Shown: positions 34,479 through 42,556, numbered from the stretch's first letter. The stretch is DNA of 64,000 nucleotides from Candidatus Gastranaerophilales bacterium (GCA_910586855.1 CAJUJH010000001.1:620001-684000); one strand, 5' to 3'. A program made the numbers and translations. The notes: generated by a model from the sequence alone, not told the origin.

Positions 34479-36956
34479 TTACTGTCTGAAACTTAATCCT
34501 TCAAAGCTTTTTTCTAAACCCTGTTTAATCTTTGAAATTTCAGCTTCAATAATTTCGTCCGTTAAGGTTTTAGCTTCATCATGAAGAGTAATTCTGTAAG
34601 CAACGCTTCTTTTACCTTCTTCAATATTTGCCCCTTCATAAATATCAAAAACTTTAGCGCCTTTATAGATATTTTTATCGCTGAATTTTTTAATAGCTTT
34701 TAAAATATCGCTGTTTGATGTCTTTTTATCTGCAACAAAAGCAATATCTCTCATAATCGGTGTTGTTTGCGGTAATTTTTTATATTTTACAACATTTGCT
34801 TTTTGAATTGCTCCTAAAATCTCATCTAAATCAAGTTCAAAAACAAATAAATCTTGATTTAATTTCATTTTATCCGCTAAAATCGGATGCAATTTTCCAA
34901 AATAACCTATATTAACAGGGTTTTTACCCAATAGTTCAACAGTTGCCGTTTGATAAGGATGCATAAATTTATAATTTTCAGGATTTTTAAGGGCTGAATA
35001 AACAATTCTTTTTTCAATTCCTAAAATATCAAATAAATTTTCAATAACACCTTTCAAGGTGTAAAAATCAGGAGTATCCTTTTTATTCCACATCTCATTA
35101 TTTATATTGCCAAAGATGCAGCCTGAAATTTTTCTTTTTTCTTCAACCCCTGAATAATCCTCAGTTGCCTTTTCTTTGATATTAAAGGTTTTTCCGATTT
35201 CATACAGTCTGAAATTTTTGTTTCCCATATCAAAGTTTAATTTTATAACGTTTAATAAATTTGGCATTAATTGCTGGCGAAGTGTTGTAGCATCTTCACT
35301 TTGCGGATTCATTACAATAAGTGCAGTCTCTTTATTGAGTTCTGTCATATATTCTCTATAAAGATTATCCCCCACAAGAGAAGTAGTTACAATTTCATCA
35401 AAACCAAGATTTAAGAACATTTCATTGATTTGTTTTAATATTCTCTGTTCAGGCGTAATTGTTGCCCCTTCTTTTATATTCATTAAAGTAGGTGGAATAT
35501 TGTCATATCCTGCAATCCTTGCCACCTCTTCAATCAGGTCAATTTCGCGGTAAACATCATTTGTTCTGTAGCTTGGAACCTTAAATTTTGCTGCAATTTC
35601 ATTTTTTCCTAAAAGTTCAAACCCTAGATTTTGAAGGATTTCAACACATTTATCCTGTTCAATCTCAACTCCTAAGATTCTTTTAATCTCTGAACCTCTT
35701 AAAGTGATTTCAATATCATCTTTTTTGTTTTTACCGCACTCTGTCATGCCTTCAAATTTGGCATCCGCGTATTTTATTAGAAGGTTAACTGCCTGCATTA
35801 AACCCATCTGAACAAGCTCAATATCAACGCCTCTTTCAAATCTTGCACTTGCTTCAGAACGGTATCCTACAGAGCGGGCTGATTTTCTGTTGGTATGAGA
35901 TGTAAAAAATGCAGCTTCAAGTGCAATATTTTTGGTATTATCATCAATTTCGGAGTTATTTCCGCCAAAAACACCGGCTAAGCAAACGGGCTCTTTTTCT
36001 GTTGCTATTACAACCGTTTCTTTTGTTAAAGTTCTTTCAATTTCATCAATTGTGGTTAATTTCTCGCCTTCTTTAGCGTATCTTACGCAAAGGTAATTAT
36101 CCAGTTTATCAAAATCAAAAGCATGTAATGGTGTGCCAAATTCAAGCATAACGTAGTTTGTAATATCAACAACGTTATTAATCGGGCGCATACCGGCTGC
36201 TGCAACTCTTCTTTGGATAAAATCAGGTGCAGGTTTTATTTTTATATCTTTTAAAAGGGCTATTGAATAGTATTTACAAGCCTCTTCGTCTTTTATTTCA
36301 ACCTTAAATTTATCGGTTGAAGTATCTTTTGTGGCACTTAAGGGTGAAAATTTTAATTTTTTATTAAATAATGCTGAAAGTTCTCTTGCAACACCTATAA
36401 CAGACATCTGGTCACCCCTGTTTGCAGTGGGTGCAAGGTGAAACACAATTTCATCATTTAAATTCAAGATTTTTTCTAAAGGCTCGCCAAGTTTAACTTC
36501 TCCTAAGCCTAAGGTAGGATTATTTAAAATTAAAATTCCATCTTCTTTTTGCATGCCATCTAAACCAAGTTCATCTTGAGAGCATAGCATACCTTGGGAT
36601 TCTACTCCGCGTATTACAGCAGGAGTAAGTTCAAATAATTCGCCTGTTTTTCTTGAAAAAACTTTTGAGCCAACACTTGCATACGGTATAATCTGCCCCT
36701 CTTTAATATTTTGTGCGCCGCAAACGACAGTTTTTTGGGCATTTCCTGTATCAACCGTAACTAAGTGTAATTTGTCAGCATCCGGATGATTATCAATTTT
36801 TTTAATTAACGCAGTTATTATATTTGTAAAATTTGGTTTTTTATGTTCAATCTCTTCAACCTCTAAACCGCTCATAGTAAGCTTATGGGCAATTAATTCG
36901 GGCTCAACCCCTTCTAAATCAACATATTCATTTAACCACTCAAGTGAAACCTGCAT
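34479..36956 (-). CDS. pheT: Phenylalanine--tRNA ligase beta subunit
   Basis: An 825-residue protein with the full bacterial PheT domain order. It has an N-terminal tRNA-binding OB fold (residues 40-150, DNHPDADKLHLVTVDTG, GAQNIKEGQ), B3/B4 editing domain (IDEIERTLT, CLAGVFGGNNSEID, FERGVD), B5, the catalytic-like core (VTTSLV, TTLRQQLMPNLL) and a C-terminal ferredoxin-fold anticodon-binding domain (LPQTTPIMRDIAFV). pheS is not in the window, so the subunits are encoded apart. The 467 bp upstream contains a type I toxin-antitoxin-like locus and no recognisable T-box or leader peptide. Confidence 0.97.
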   Translation of the reverse strand: MQVSLEWLNEYVDLEGVEPELIAHKLTMSGLEVEEIEHKKPNFTNIITALIKKIDNHPDADKLHLVTVDTGNAQKTVVCGAQNIKEGQIIPYASVGSKVFSRKTGELFELTPAVIRGVESQGMLCSQDELGLDGMQKEDGILILNNPTLGLGEVKLGEPLEKILNLNDEIVFHLAPTANRGDQMSVIGVARELSALFNKKLKFSPLSATKDTSTDKFKVEIKDEEACKYYSIALLKDIKIKPAPDFIQRRVAAAGMRPINNVVDITNYVMLEFGTPLHAFDFDKLDNYLCVRYAKEGEKLTTIDEIERTLTKETVVIATEKEPVCLAGVFGGNNSEIDDNTKNIALEAAFFTSHTNRKSARSVGYRSEASARFERGVDIELVQMGLMQAVNLLIKYADAKFEGMTECGKNKKDDIEITLRGSEIKRILGVEIEQDKCVEILQNLGFELLGKNEIAAKFKVPSYRTNDVYREIDLIEEVARIAGYDNIPPTLMNIKEGATITPEQRILKQINEMFLNLGFDEIVTTSLVGDNLYREYMTELNKETALIVMNPQSEDATTLRQQLMPNLLNVIKLNFDMGNKNFRLYEIGKTFNIKEKATEDYSGVEEKRKISGCIFGNINNEMWNKKDTPDFYTLKGVIENLFDILGIEKRIVYSALKNPENYKFMHPYQTATVELLGKNPVNIGYFGKLHPILADKMKLNQDLFVFELDLDEILGAIQKANVVKYKKLPQTTPIMRDIAFVADKKTSNSDILKAIKKFSDKNIYKGAKVFDIYEGANIEEGKRSVAYRITLHDEAKTLTDEIIEAEISKIKQGLEKSFEGLSFRQ

Positions 36957-37114
36957 ATAATTAAATCCTTTTAAATACTTATCTTTTTTACAAACCCAAT
37001 TTTATTACAAACAATCTTAATAATCCACCCATAAATACTTCTAATCCCAGTAATAAAAATGTATAAAAATTCTAAAACTTTTGTATATAGTGTTTTAGGA
37101 AAGCAGATTCCATC

Positions 37115-37142
37115 TTGTAAAAAATATAAATTAATTTATAAT
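37115..37142 (+). promoter_or_regulatory. Promoter of antisense RNA, type I TA-like locus A
   Basis: TTGTAA (37115-37120), 16-bp spacer, TATAAT (37137-37142). No protein-coding frame follows on this strand; a terminator-like hairpin occurs 50-80 bp later. Confidence 0.65.
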
Positions 37143-37148
37143 ATAAAT

Positions 37149-37226
37149 ATCAGGGGCGGTAGCTAGCACTACCATAACCTATCTATAGAGCTAAAGTGGC
37201 GTTTACTTTTTGTAGGCGTCACTTTT
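37149..37226 (+). ncRNA. Candidate antitoxin RNA (locus A), about 78 nt
   Basis: The predicted transcript has a 5' hairpin (GGTAG, loop CTAGCA, CTACC at 37158-37173) and a single-stranded region containing ATAGAGCTAAAGT. It ends in a terminator-like stem AAAGTGGCG/CGTCACTTT (37193-37201 with 37217-37225). It overlaps antisense the last codons of the small hydrophobic ORF at 37203-37280. The repeat is able to pair with the complementary copy in the toxin mRNA leader. The 3' U run is short (4), so the exact end is uncertain. Confidence 0.55.
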
Positions 37227-37327
37227 AATTACGAATAAAATCAAAAAGATTAAAAATAAACTTAAATTGAAATTTTCCATAACATAAGCCCCTCCTTTCA
37301 TAAGAACTATCGGCATAGAGCCAAAGT
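37185..37327 (+). repeat. Direct repeats ATAGAGCYAAAGT flanking the small ORF (locus A)
   Basis: Copies at 37185-37197 (T at the variable site) and 37315-37327 (C), 130 bp apart, with similar preceding CATAA..CTATC bases. The right copy lies in the loop of a leader hairpin (AAGAACT..GGCA paired with TGCC..AGTTCTT, 37302-37350) of the minus-strand mRNA. This resembles the DRa/DRb antisense contacts of the Fst par system. Confidence 0.6.
37203..37280 (-). CDS. Small hydrophobic peptide, candidate type I toxin (25 residues, locus A)
   Basis: An ATG at 37280 opens a 25-codon frame. It starts MENFNLSLF, runs through a Leu/Ile/Phe-rich membrane segment to LFVIKSD, and ends in a Lys-rich tail. The ribosome-binding site AAAGGAGGGG is 8 nt upstream, stronger than for most genes here. 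A single membrane-spanning helix with a polar/basic C-terminus is typical of type I toxins. The leader can fold into a hairpin displaying the repeat, and a convergent promoter for an antisense RNA faces it. Its own promoter is less clear (TATTAC at 37380-37375), and read-through from the upstream operon is possible. Sequence similarity to named toxin families is not evident. Confidence 0.55.
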   Translation of the reverse strand: MENFNLSLFLIFLILFVIKSDAYKK

Positions 37328-37423
37328 ATTTTGTTGTTGCCAAAGTTCTTTAAAGAAAAATAGGCTTAGCCCCTGTAATATTTAATTTTCAAACTTTCAG
37401 CGCCAAAATTGCCAAAATTATTA

Positions 37424-38791
37424 TTAATTATTCAAACTATGTAATGGAGCAGGGATTCTGCCAAGACGGTTCACAAAAACGCTTGAATCAAGCTTATTTA
37501 CAGGCATAATGGGAGCAGTTCCCAAAAGCCCGCCAAATTCAGCCTCTTCCCCGACAGTTTTGCCTGGAACAGGGATAATCCTTACAGCTGTTGTCTTTTT
37601 ATTTATCATGCCTATTGCCATCTCGTCTGCTATGATGCCTGCTATGGTTTCAACAGGAGTATTGCCTGGGATTGCAATCATATCAAGTCCTACAGAGCAA
37701 ACGCTTGTCATGGCTTCCAGTTTATCAATTGTTAAAACACCTTGTCTTGCAGCCTTTATCATACCTGCATCTTCTGATACCGGTATAAAGGCGCCTGATA
37801 GCCCGCCTACATAGCTTGAAGCCATAATACCGCCTTTTTTAACAGCATCATTTAACATTGCAAGCGCTGCCGTTGTGCCATGAGCTCCTGCAGCCTCTAA
37901 ACCCATTGCTTCAAAAATTCCCGCAACACTGTCTCCTTCAGCAGGAGTAGGTGCTAAAGATAAATCTATAACCCCGAAAGGTACATCAAGTCTTTTTGCA
38001 AGGCGGCGTCCGATTAATTCACCCGTTGTGGTTATCTTGAATGCTGTCTTTTTAATAGTATTGGCTACTTCCCCTAAATCTGCTGTTTTGGACATATTTT
38101 CAATAGCCCATCTGACAACACCCGGTCCTGAAACCCCTACATTTAATGCCGCTTCTGGTTCATTTATACCGCAATAAGCACCTGCCATAAAGGGATTATC
38201 GGTGACAGAATTGCAAAAACATACAAATTTTGCAGCCCCAAGCCCATCAGCATCTTTGGTAAGCTCTGCCGCCTTTTTAATTACATTTGCAGTTTTTAAA
38301 ACACCCACCATATTGATTCCAGCCTTTGAAGTTGCAAGATTCAACGATGAGCAAACTCTTTTTGTTGTTGCAAGAGCTTCAGGGATGCTTTCAATAAACT
38401 TTTTATCCCCGTTTGTGCAGCCCTTTTCAACCAAGGCTGAATATCCGCCGATAAAATCAATCCCGATTTCTTCAGCTGCTTTATCTAAAACCTGTGCCAA
38501 ATACACATAATCAGGATTTGTGCAGGATTCTGCTATTAAAGAAATTGGAGTAACTGCAATTCTTTTATTAATAATCGGTATTGAAAATTCATTTTCAAGT
38601 TCTTGTGCGTATTGAGAAAGTTTTCCCGCATGCTTTAAAATTTTATCGTAAACTTTTCTGCCGACAGTTTTAATATCCTCACTGGCACAATCTCTAAGGC
38701 TTAACGCCAGCGTTACAGTCCTTATATCAAGATGATGAACTTTAATCATCTCAATTGTTTCCATTATGTTTTGAATATTAAAATCTTTCAT
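37424..38791 (-). CDS. PFL family (UPF0210/DUF711) protein
   Basis: A 455-residue cytosolic protein matching the COG2848 family: N-terminal IRTVTLALSLRDCAS, Gly/Ala-rich core, LAPTPAEGDSVAGIFEAMGLEAAGAHGTT and C-terminal MPVNKLDSSVFVNRLGRIPAPLHSLNN. The family resembles formate-lyase-like folds but its reaction is unknown. It is usually encoded beside an ACT-domain protein, as here (87 bp), suggesting ACT-mediated control. It is the last gene of the 41.1-37.4 kb operon. Confidence 0.9.
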   Translation of the reverse strand: MKDFNIQNIMETIEMIKVHHLDIRTVTLALSLRDCASEDIKTVGRKVYDKILKHAGKLSQYAQELENEFSIPIINKRIAVTPISLIAESCTNPDYVYLAQVLDKAAEEIGIDFIGGYSALVEKGCTNGDKKFIESIPEALATTKRVCSSLNLATSKAGINMVGVLKTANVIKKAAELTKDADGLGAAKFVCFCNSVTDNPFMAGAYCGINEPEAALNVGVSGPGVVRWAIENMSKTADLGEVANTIKKTAFKITTTGELIGRRLAKRLDVPFGVIDLSLAPTPAEGDSVAGIFEAMGLEAAGAHGTTAALAMLNDAVKKGGIMASSYVGGLSGAFIPVSEDAGMIKAARQGVLTIDKLEAMTSVCSVGLDMIAIPGNTPVETIAGIIADEMAIGMINKKTTAVRIIPVPGKTVGEEAEFGGLLGTAPIMPVNKLDSSVFVNRLGRIPAPLHSLNN

Positions 38792-38878
38792 AAAAAACCT
38801 GCCCGCATCCGACTAAAATAACTAAAAATGAGCTGCCTTTATAATATCTGTTCTTAAGGCTGCCTCTAAATTAAATTC

Positions 38879-39157
38879 CTAAATTGAGTGCATATTGTCA
38901 AAGATTTCTTTTCTTTGCACCCAAACTTCCATATCTACTTCCTTGCCTGAATTTACAATGCCATCTTTTATTTCTTTGAAAGATTTATCGGCATTTTTGA
39001 TGCTGCATAGCATCATCATAACAAAGTAATCCTGCATAATTGTTTGTTTAATATCTTCAATATTAACATTCAGCTTAGCAAGCGTGTTTGCAATATGTGC
39101 AACAATCCCAACCTTGTCTTTTCCTGATATGGTAATAATTATTTTATCTTCACTCAT
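38879..39157 (-). CDS. ACT-domain protein (UPF0237)
   Basis: A 92-residue single ACT domain with DKVGIVAHIANTLAKLNVNIEDIKQTI, the ligand-binding turn of regulatory ACT folds. It is the standard partner of the UPF0210 gene downstream. It probably senses an amino acid and modulates its partner. A hairpin terminator separates it from the 62-residue gene upstream. Confidence 0.9.
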   Translation of the reverse strand: MSEDKIIITISGKDKVGIVAHIANTLAKLNVNIEDIKQTIMQDYFVMMMLCSIKNADKSFKEIKDGIVNSGKEVDMEVWVQRKEIFDNMHSI

Positions 39158-39197
39158 AAACTTTCCTTAAATTTTTCTTTGAAAAAACTTTTCTAAT

Positions 39198-39226
39198 GGC
39201 TCAATGCTTAAAATTCTTATTGAGCC
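39198..39226 (-). terminator. Stem-loop before the ACT gene
   Basis: GGCTCAAT (39198-39205) and ATTGAGCC (39219-39226), a perfect 8-bp stem. On the minus strand it follows the 62-residue gene and is trailed by A/T-rich sequence, so it may be a partial terminator splitting the operon. Confidence 0.55.
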
Positions 39227-39235
39227 CGGTAGAAA

Positions 39236-39424
39236 CTATTTTTTAATATCTTCTTTTATTACAATTAAATTATTCATAATTTTCATTGCAACAGTAGGCA
39301 AAACAACATCATTTAAACCATTTGCAATACTTATAATGCTTCCTGCCTTAAGTGTTGTTTCTTCACCTTTATACATAAAAGTGTAATCCGTGTCTCTATC
39401 TGACCTGATTGTGATTTTATCCAT
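39236..39424 (-). CDS. Small hypothetical protein, 62 residues
   Basis: A short soluble protein that begins MDKITIRSDRDTDYTFMYKG and ends in a hydrophobic patch and IKEDIKK. It lies 19 bp after deoC with AAAGG upstream of the ATG, so it is a plausible operon member rather than a shadow frame. No family recognised. Confidence 0.6.
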   Translation of the reverse strand: MDKITIRSDRDTDYTFMYKGEETTLKAGSIISIANGLNDVVLPTVAMKIMNNLIVIKEDIKK

Positions 39425-39443
39425 TTTATCTACCTTTAAATAA

Positions 39444-40106
39444 TTAATATTTAACTATTGCAACGCCGGAGCTTGTACCTAATCTGTCCGCCCCCGCTTC
39501 AATTAAATCAATCGCTTGAACCCTTGTTCTAATACCGCCTGAAGCCTTAACACCAAGTCCTCTGCGGGAAACTGTATCGCTCATTAAGCGGATATTTTCA
39601 GTTGTTGCCCCTAACCCGTTCTTTAGAAAACCGGTTGAAGTTTTAACAAAATCAGCCCCTGCTGTTATGCAATTGAGGCATGCTTTTTTAATTTCATCTC
39701 TTGTTAAAAGGTCGACTTCCAAAATCACCTTTAAATTATGCTTTCCGCAGACATTCTTTGTTGTTTTAATTTCATCAGATACTCTTTTATAATCTCCCAT
39801 TTTTATTGCTGAAAGATTTATAACAGTATCTATCTCATCTGCTCCTTCGTTTATGACCTCATGCACCTGTACAAGGGTTGTATCCATACTATTTGTGCCC
39901 AAAGGAAAATTCACAACAGTGACAAGTTTAACATCTCCCTTTGTTTTATTATCATCAATATATTTTCTTGCAAATTTAACAAAATTAGGGTTTATACAAA
40001 TGCCGAAAAATTTGTATTCAAAAGCCTCATCAATCAGCTGTTTAATGTGTTCTTCCGTTGCACCGGGTTTTAAAAGTGTGTGTTCAATGTATTTCGCTAT
40101 ATCCAT
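39444..40106 (-). CDS. deoC: Deoxyribose-phosphate aldolase
   Basis: A 220-residue TIM-barrel class I aldolase. N-terminal IEHTLLKPGATE, then VNFPLGTNSMDT, LKVILEVDLLT, the Schiff-base lysine in DFVKTSTGF (near residue 157) and the second lysine in VKASGGIRT. It splits deoxyribose-5-phosphate into glyceraldehyde-3-phosphate and acetaldehyde. TATAAT (40114-40119, minus strand) overlaps the end of the upstream gene and lies 7 nt before ATG, suggesting an internal leaderless promoter. Confidence 0.95.
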   Translation of the reverse strand: MDIAKYIEHTLLKPGATEEHIKQLIDEAFEYKFFGICINPNFVKFARKYIDDNKTKGDVKLVTVVNFPLGTNSMDTTLVQVHEVINEGADEIDTVINLSAIKMGDYKRVSDEIKTTKNVCGKHNLKVILEVDLLTRDEIKKACLNCITAGADFVKTSTGFLKNGLGATTENIRLMSDTVSRRGLGVKASGGIRTRVQAIDLIEAGADRLGTSSGVAIVKY

Positions 40107-40114
40107 AGCTCATA

Positions 40115-41119
40115 TTATACCAAAACCTGATTTTTAGCGCCAGTATCAAAATTTAAACAAGATTTCATATTCTCTAAAGTTATCTCTAAAATTCTTCTTG
40201 TTGCTTCCTTTGTATCATAGGCTGTGTGCGGAGTTATAAGTACATTGTCCATCTTTAAAAGCCTGTTTGCAATCAAAAAATTCTTTAAACAGTTATTTTT
40301 AACATTATTGAAATCCCTTGCTCGTGTGGGTTTTTGCCATAATATATCTTCACATTCTATTACATCAAGCGCAGCATACCCTACCCTTTGTTCTACAATA
40401 GCATCATAAAGGGCATCTGTGTCTATAATTTCACCCCTTGCGGTATTTACTATTATCACCCCTTTTTTAAGAGAATTTATGCGGTTTCTGTCAAACATTC
40501 TTAATGTATCAGGAGTTAATGGAGTGTTTATGCTTATAACATCAGCTCTTTTGCACAATTCATCAAGCGAAACATACTCAGCATCTGTATTTTTGTTGAT
40601 ATCATAGGCTATAACATCCATAGAAAAGCCTTTTGCAATTTTAACTACTTTTGAACCTATTGCGCCTGTTCCTATTACACCCATTGTTTTAGAGTATAAT
40701 TCAACCCCTATATATTTATCTAAAAGGATGTTGCCCATACGGAGCGCATTATTTGACTGCGGAACTTTTCTAATTAGTGCCAAAAGGCTTGCAAAAACGT
40801 ATTCTGCAACAGTATAATCCCCGTAATTTGGTGCATTGAAAACAACTATACCGTTTTCTTTTGTATAGTTTAAATCGACATTTGAATAGCCGACACTCCT
40901 TAAAATTATAAATTTTAAGTTGCCAAATTGCTGCAGGGTCTGTCTGTTTAACAATGATGGTATAAAAACAGATATAATATCTGAATCAAGCACTTCTTCC
41001 GGTGCCTTTAAGCTTGAATGCAGGCTTTCATTTACAAAAACAGGTTCCAAGCCTTCTATAGCGTGATTTTTAATAAATTCTTCCTCGTGCGGGAGGGTGT
41101 CAAAAAATGTAATTTTCAT
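40115..41119 (-). CDS. D-2-hydroxyacid dehydrogenase
   Basis: A 334-residue NAD-dependent enzyme of the D-lactate/formate/glycerate dehydrogenase fold. NAD motif GTGAIGSKVVKIA, catalytic Arg in NTARGEIID, Glu in YAALDVIECED, His in ITPHTAYDT. The arrangement with a long C-terminal insertion (ARDFNNVKNNCLKNF) is like D-lactate dehydrogenases; the substrate is not certain. It heads the operon with deoC, the small gene, ACT and PFL and follows an unusually long structured leader. Confidence 0.9.
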   Translation of the reverse strand: MKITFFDTLPHEEEFIKNHAIEGLEPVFVNESLHSSLKAPEEVLDSDIISVFIPSLLNRQTLQQFGNLKFIILRSVGYSNVDLNYTKENGIVVFNAPNYGDYTVAEYVFASLLALIRKVPQSNNALRMGNILLDKYIGVELYSKTMGVIGTGAIGSKVVKIAKGFSMDVIAYDINKNTDAEYVSLDELCKRADVISINTPLTPDTLRMFDRNRINSLKKGVIIVNTARGEIIDTDALYDAIVEQRVGYAALDVIECEDILWQKPTRARDFNNVKNNCLKNFLIANRLLKMDNVLITPHTAYDTKEATRRILEITLENMKSCLNFDTGAKNQVLV

Positions 41120-41399
41120 AATGCTTATTTTTTAAACTATATTTGGCTAAAAATAATCCCCCAATGGTTTAGGCACAGGGGGATTACATCAATTTCCTCT
41201 GTAGAGTCTGTTTTGATGTTGGATTATATTTAGTTTGAAACCTGCTGACAATTTAAAGTAATCCCCTAATGGATAAGACATCAGGGGATTATCAACAAAA
41301 ATAAACGGCTTGAACAGTGAAACTGTTTTTGCCAAGTTTACTTTTGTTAAGGTCAAAAAGGGTGAAACCTTTTTTCCCGTGTTTACTACTTATAGTATA
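41120..41399 (-). promoter_or_regulatory. Long structured leader with twin hairpins upstream of the dehydrogenase operon
   Basis: On the minus strand TTTAAA, 17-bp spacer and TATACT (41399-41394) would start a leader of about 265 nt. It contains AAAAAGG/CCTTTTT (41355-41374), AACAGT/ACTGTT (41313-41327, inside a larger GGC/GCC stem), then two related hairpins. These are TAATCCCCT...AGGGGATTA (41259-41291) and TAATCCCCC...GGGGGATTA (41154-41186), both with AATGG in the loop. This could be a cis-regulatory RNA or a repeated operator. Confidence 0.5.
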
Positions 41400-41498
41400 A
41401 CATAAAACTTTTATTTTTTAAATACACATTAATTAAAATTAACATTACTATACATTGGCAATTGTGAAAATTAACGCCATCAATAATAATCACTTATT

Positions 41499-41885
41499 AT
41501 GAGAAAGGCGTTAAAAATAAGATACGAAGAAGCTGTGGCAACTCCAAATGTGCCATTATTTACAACTAAAGATATTATGGAGATTTTCCGTTTTTCGTCC
41601 CAAGCAACAGCACAGAGGTTTGATAAAAGCGGTCTTATTAAAGCAAAAAGAAATAATAACGGACACAGGCTGTATTCGTATAATCAAATTGAATATATGA
41701 AAAAGCTGCAAAAGCTTGTAGACTATGATATTTCCCATTTTACACTCAAAACCCTTATGGAATTTGAAATATCCAAGGGCAGGGATGCGGATTTATTCTT
41801 GGAAGAATTTACCGAATTTTATACAAAACGCCTGTATTCCGCTAACCGCAACGCAAAACGCAGGCAAAAGAAAAAAGCTGATTAG
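41499..41885 (+). CDS. MerR-like helix-turn-helix regulator
   Basis: A 128-residue protein. The MerR-type winged helix occupies residues 20-75 (FTTKDIMEIFRFSSQATAQRF, then GLIKAKRNNNGHRLYSYNQIEYMKKL), followed by a helical region and a very basic C-terminus (NRNAKRRQKKK). No metal-binding cysteines are seen, so the effector is unknown. It lies directly upstream of the second type I TA-like locus; the ATG has no clear ribosome-binding site. Confidence 0.72.
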   Translation: MRKALKIRYEEAVATPNVPLFTTKDIMEIFRFSSQATAQRFDKSGLIKAKRNNNGHRLYSYNQIEYMKKLQKLVDYDISHFTLKTLMEFEISKGRDADLFLEEFTEFYTKRLYSANRNAKRRQKKKAD

Positions 41886-41968
41886 TGAGTTTTAAACCGC
41901 AGGGTGTAATTTATTGCTCTGACCAAGCATTTTGAGCCTTTGTATAAATTATTACCATATTCTGGTCT

Positions 41969-41997
41969 TTGTAAAATCAAGCTATGCTTGGTATAAT
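41969..41997 (+). promoter_or_regulatory. Promoter of small hydrophobic ORF, type I TA-like locus B
   Basis: TTGTAA (41969-41974), 17-bp spacer and TATAAT (41992-41997) with an extended TGG before it. Predicted leader about 70 nt. Confidence 0.72.
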
Positions 41998-42074
41998 AAA
42001 ACCAAAGGGTGGTACAACTCTGCCTCTAGCACAGACATTTTACTAAGAAATGGCTAGAAAGGAGAGTTAAAACT

Positions 42075-42143
42075 ATGATTTTAGACAAAATAATAATGCT
42101 ACTAATCGTAGCAACGCTATTCATAGTAGCATCAAAATTCTAA
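42075..42143 (+). CDS. Small hydrophobic peptide, candidate type I toxin (22 residues, locus B)
   Basis: A 22-codon frame starting MILDKIIML, continuing through a Val/Ile/Leu membrane segment and ending LFIVASKF. GGAG lies 10 nt before ATG. The leader hairpin TCTAGC (42025-42030) with GCTAGA (42053-42058) abuts the ribosome-binding site, and its loop displays TACTAAG. This heptamer recurs at 42154-42160 in the 3' region covered by the antisense RNA. GTAC..GCCTC is likewise repeated at 42012-42026 and 42153-42169. The closing LF-[IV]-x-x-S is shared with the locus A peptide. A promoter upstream and a convergent promoter downstream make a Fst/par-like layout. Confidence 0.6.
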   Translation: MILDKIIMLLIVATLFIVASKF

Positions 42144-42203
42144 CATCATAGGGTACTAAGTGAAGCCTCGGAGAAGTCCTATTTCTTTGAGGCTTCCCCC
42201 TAT
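42144..42203 (-). ncRNA. Candidate antitoxin RNA (locus B)
   Basis: Predicted to start near 42203 and run leftward into the toxin mRNA 3' end. It contains nested stems CATAGGG/CCCTATG (42147-42153 with 42198-42204) and GAAGCCTC/GAGGCTTC (42162-42169 with 42189-42196), which would act as a shared bidirectional hairpin. The interior loop exposes the complement of TACTAAG. The left end is uncertain because no long T run is present. Confidence 0.5.
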
Positions 42204-42209
42204 GCTTAT

Positions 42210-42237
42210 ATTATACCCCATTTATTCTAAATTTCAA
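42210..42237 (-). promoter_or_regulatory. Convergent promoter of locus B antisense RNA
   Basis: On the minus strand TTGAAA (42237-42232), 16-bp spacer, TATAAT (42215-42210). No coding frame follows on this strand before the MerR-like gene. Confidence 0.68.
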
Positions 42238-42269
42238 GCCGCAGGATGTATTTATTTATGCTTTTTGTC

Positions 42270-42488
42270 TTATTTTAAAAGCTCGTAAGGTTCTACTTTT
42301 AGGGCATCAGCCAGTTTACATAAAACATCAAGGCTCGGGTTTCTTCTGCCTGCTTCTAAATCATAAATAAAATCCTTAGATACTTCAGCCTTAATGCTTA
42401 GTTGCAATTGCGTAAAACCCAGCATTTTTCTGTACTTTCGTATATTTTTTCTAAGATTTTGCTCAACTTTTTTCGTGCTGCTTGTCAT
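42270..42488 (-). CDS. XRE-family helix-turn-helix regulator
   Basis: A 72-residue single HTH domain: MLGFTQLQLSIKAEVSKDFIYDLEAGRRNPSLDVLCKLADALKVEP. It is the classic Cro/C1 pattern with no sensor domain. It is divergent from the 69-residue gene at 42557 (68 bp apart) and could regulate it. Such small regulators often accompany restriction or mobile modules, but none is visible here. Confidence 0.85.
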   Translation of the reverse strand: MTSSTKKVEQNLRKNIRKYRKMLGFTQLQLSIKAEVSKDFIYDLEAGRRNPSLDVLCKLADALKVEPYELLK

Positions 42489-42556
42489 ATTTTTATGTTA
42501 ATGTTAAAATAAAATTATAAATCGTGCTTGATGACAGATAAGAAGAAGGAATATAA

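Noticed and set aside
41201..41290. A 30-codon minus-strand frame between the twin hairpins, tested as a toxin-like ORF
   Set aside because: The product would be polar and not hydrophobic, and there is no ribosome-binding site.
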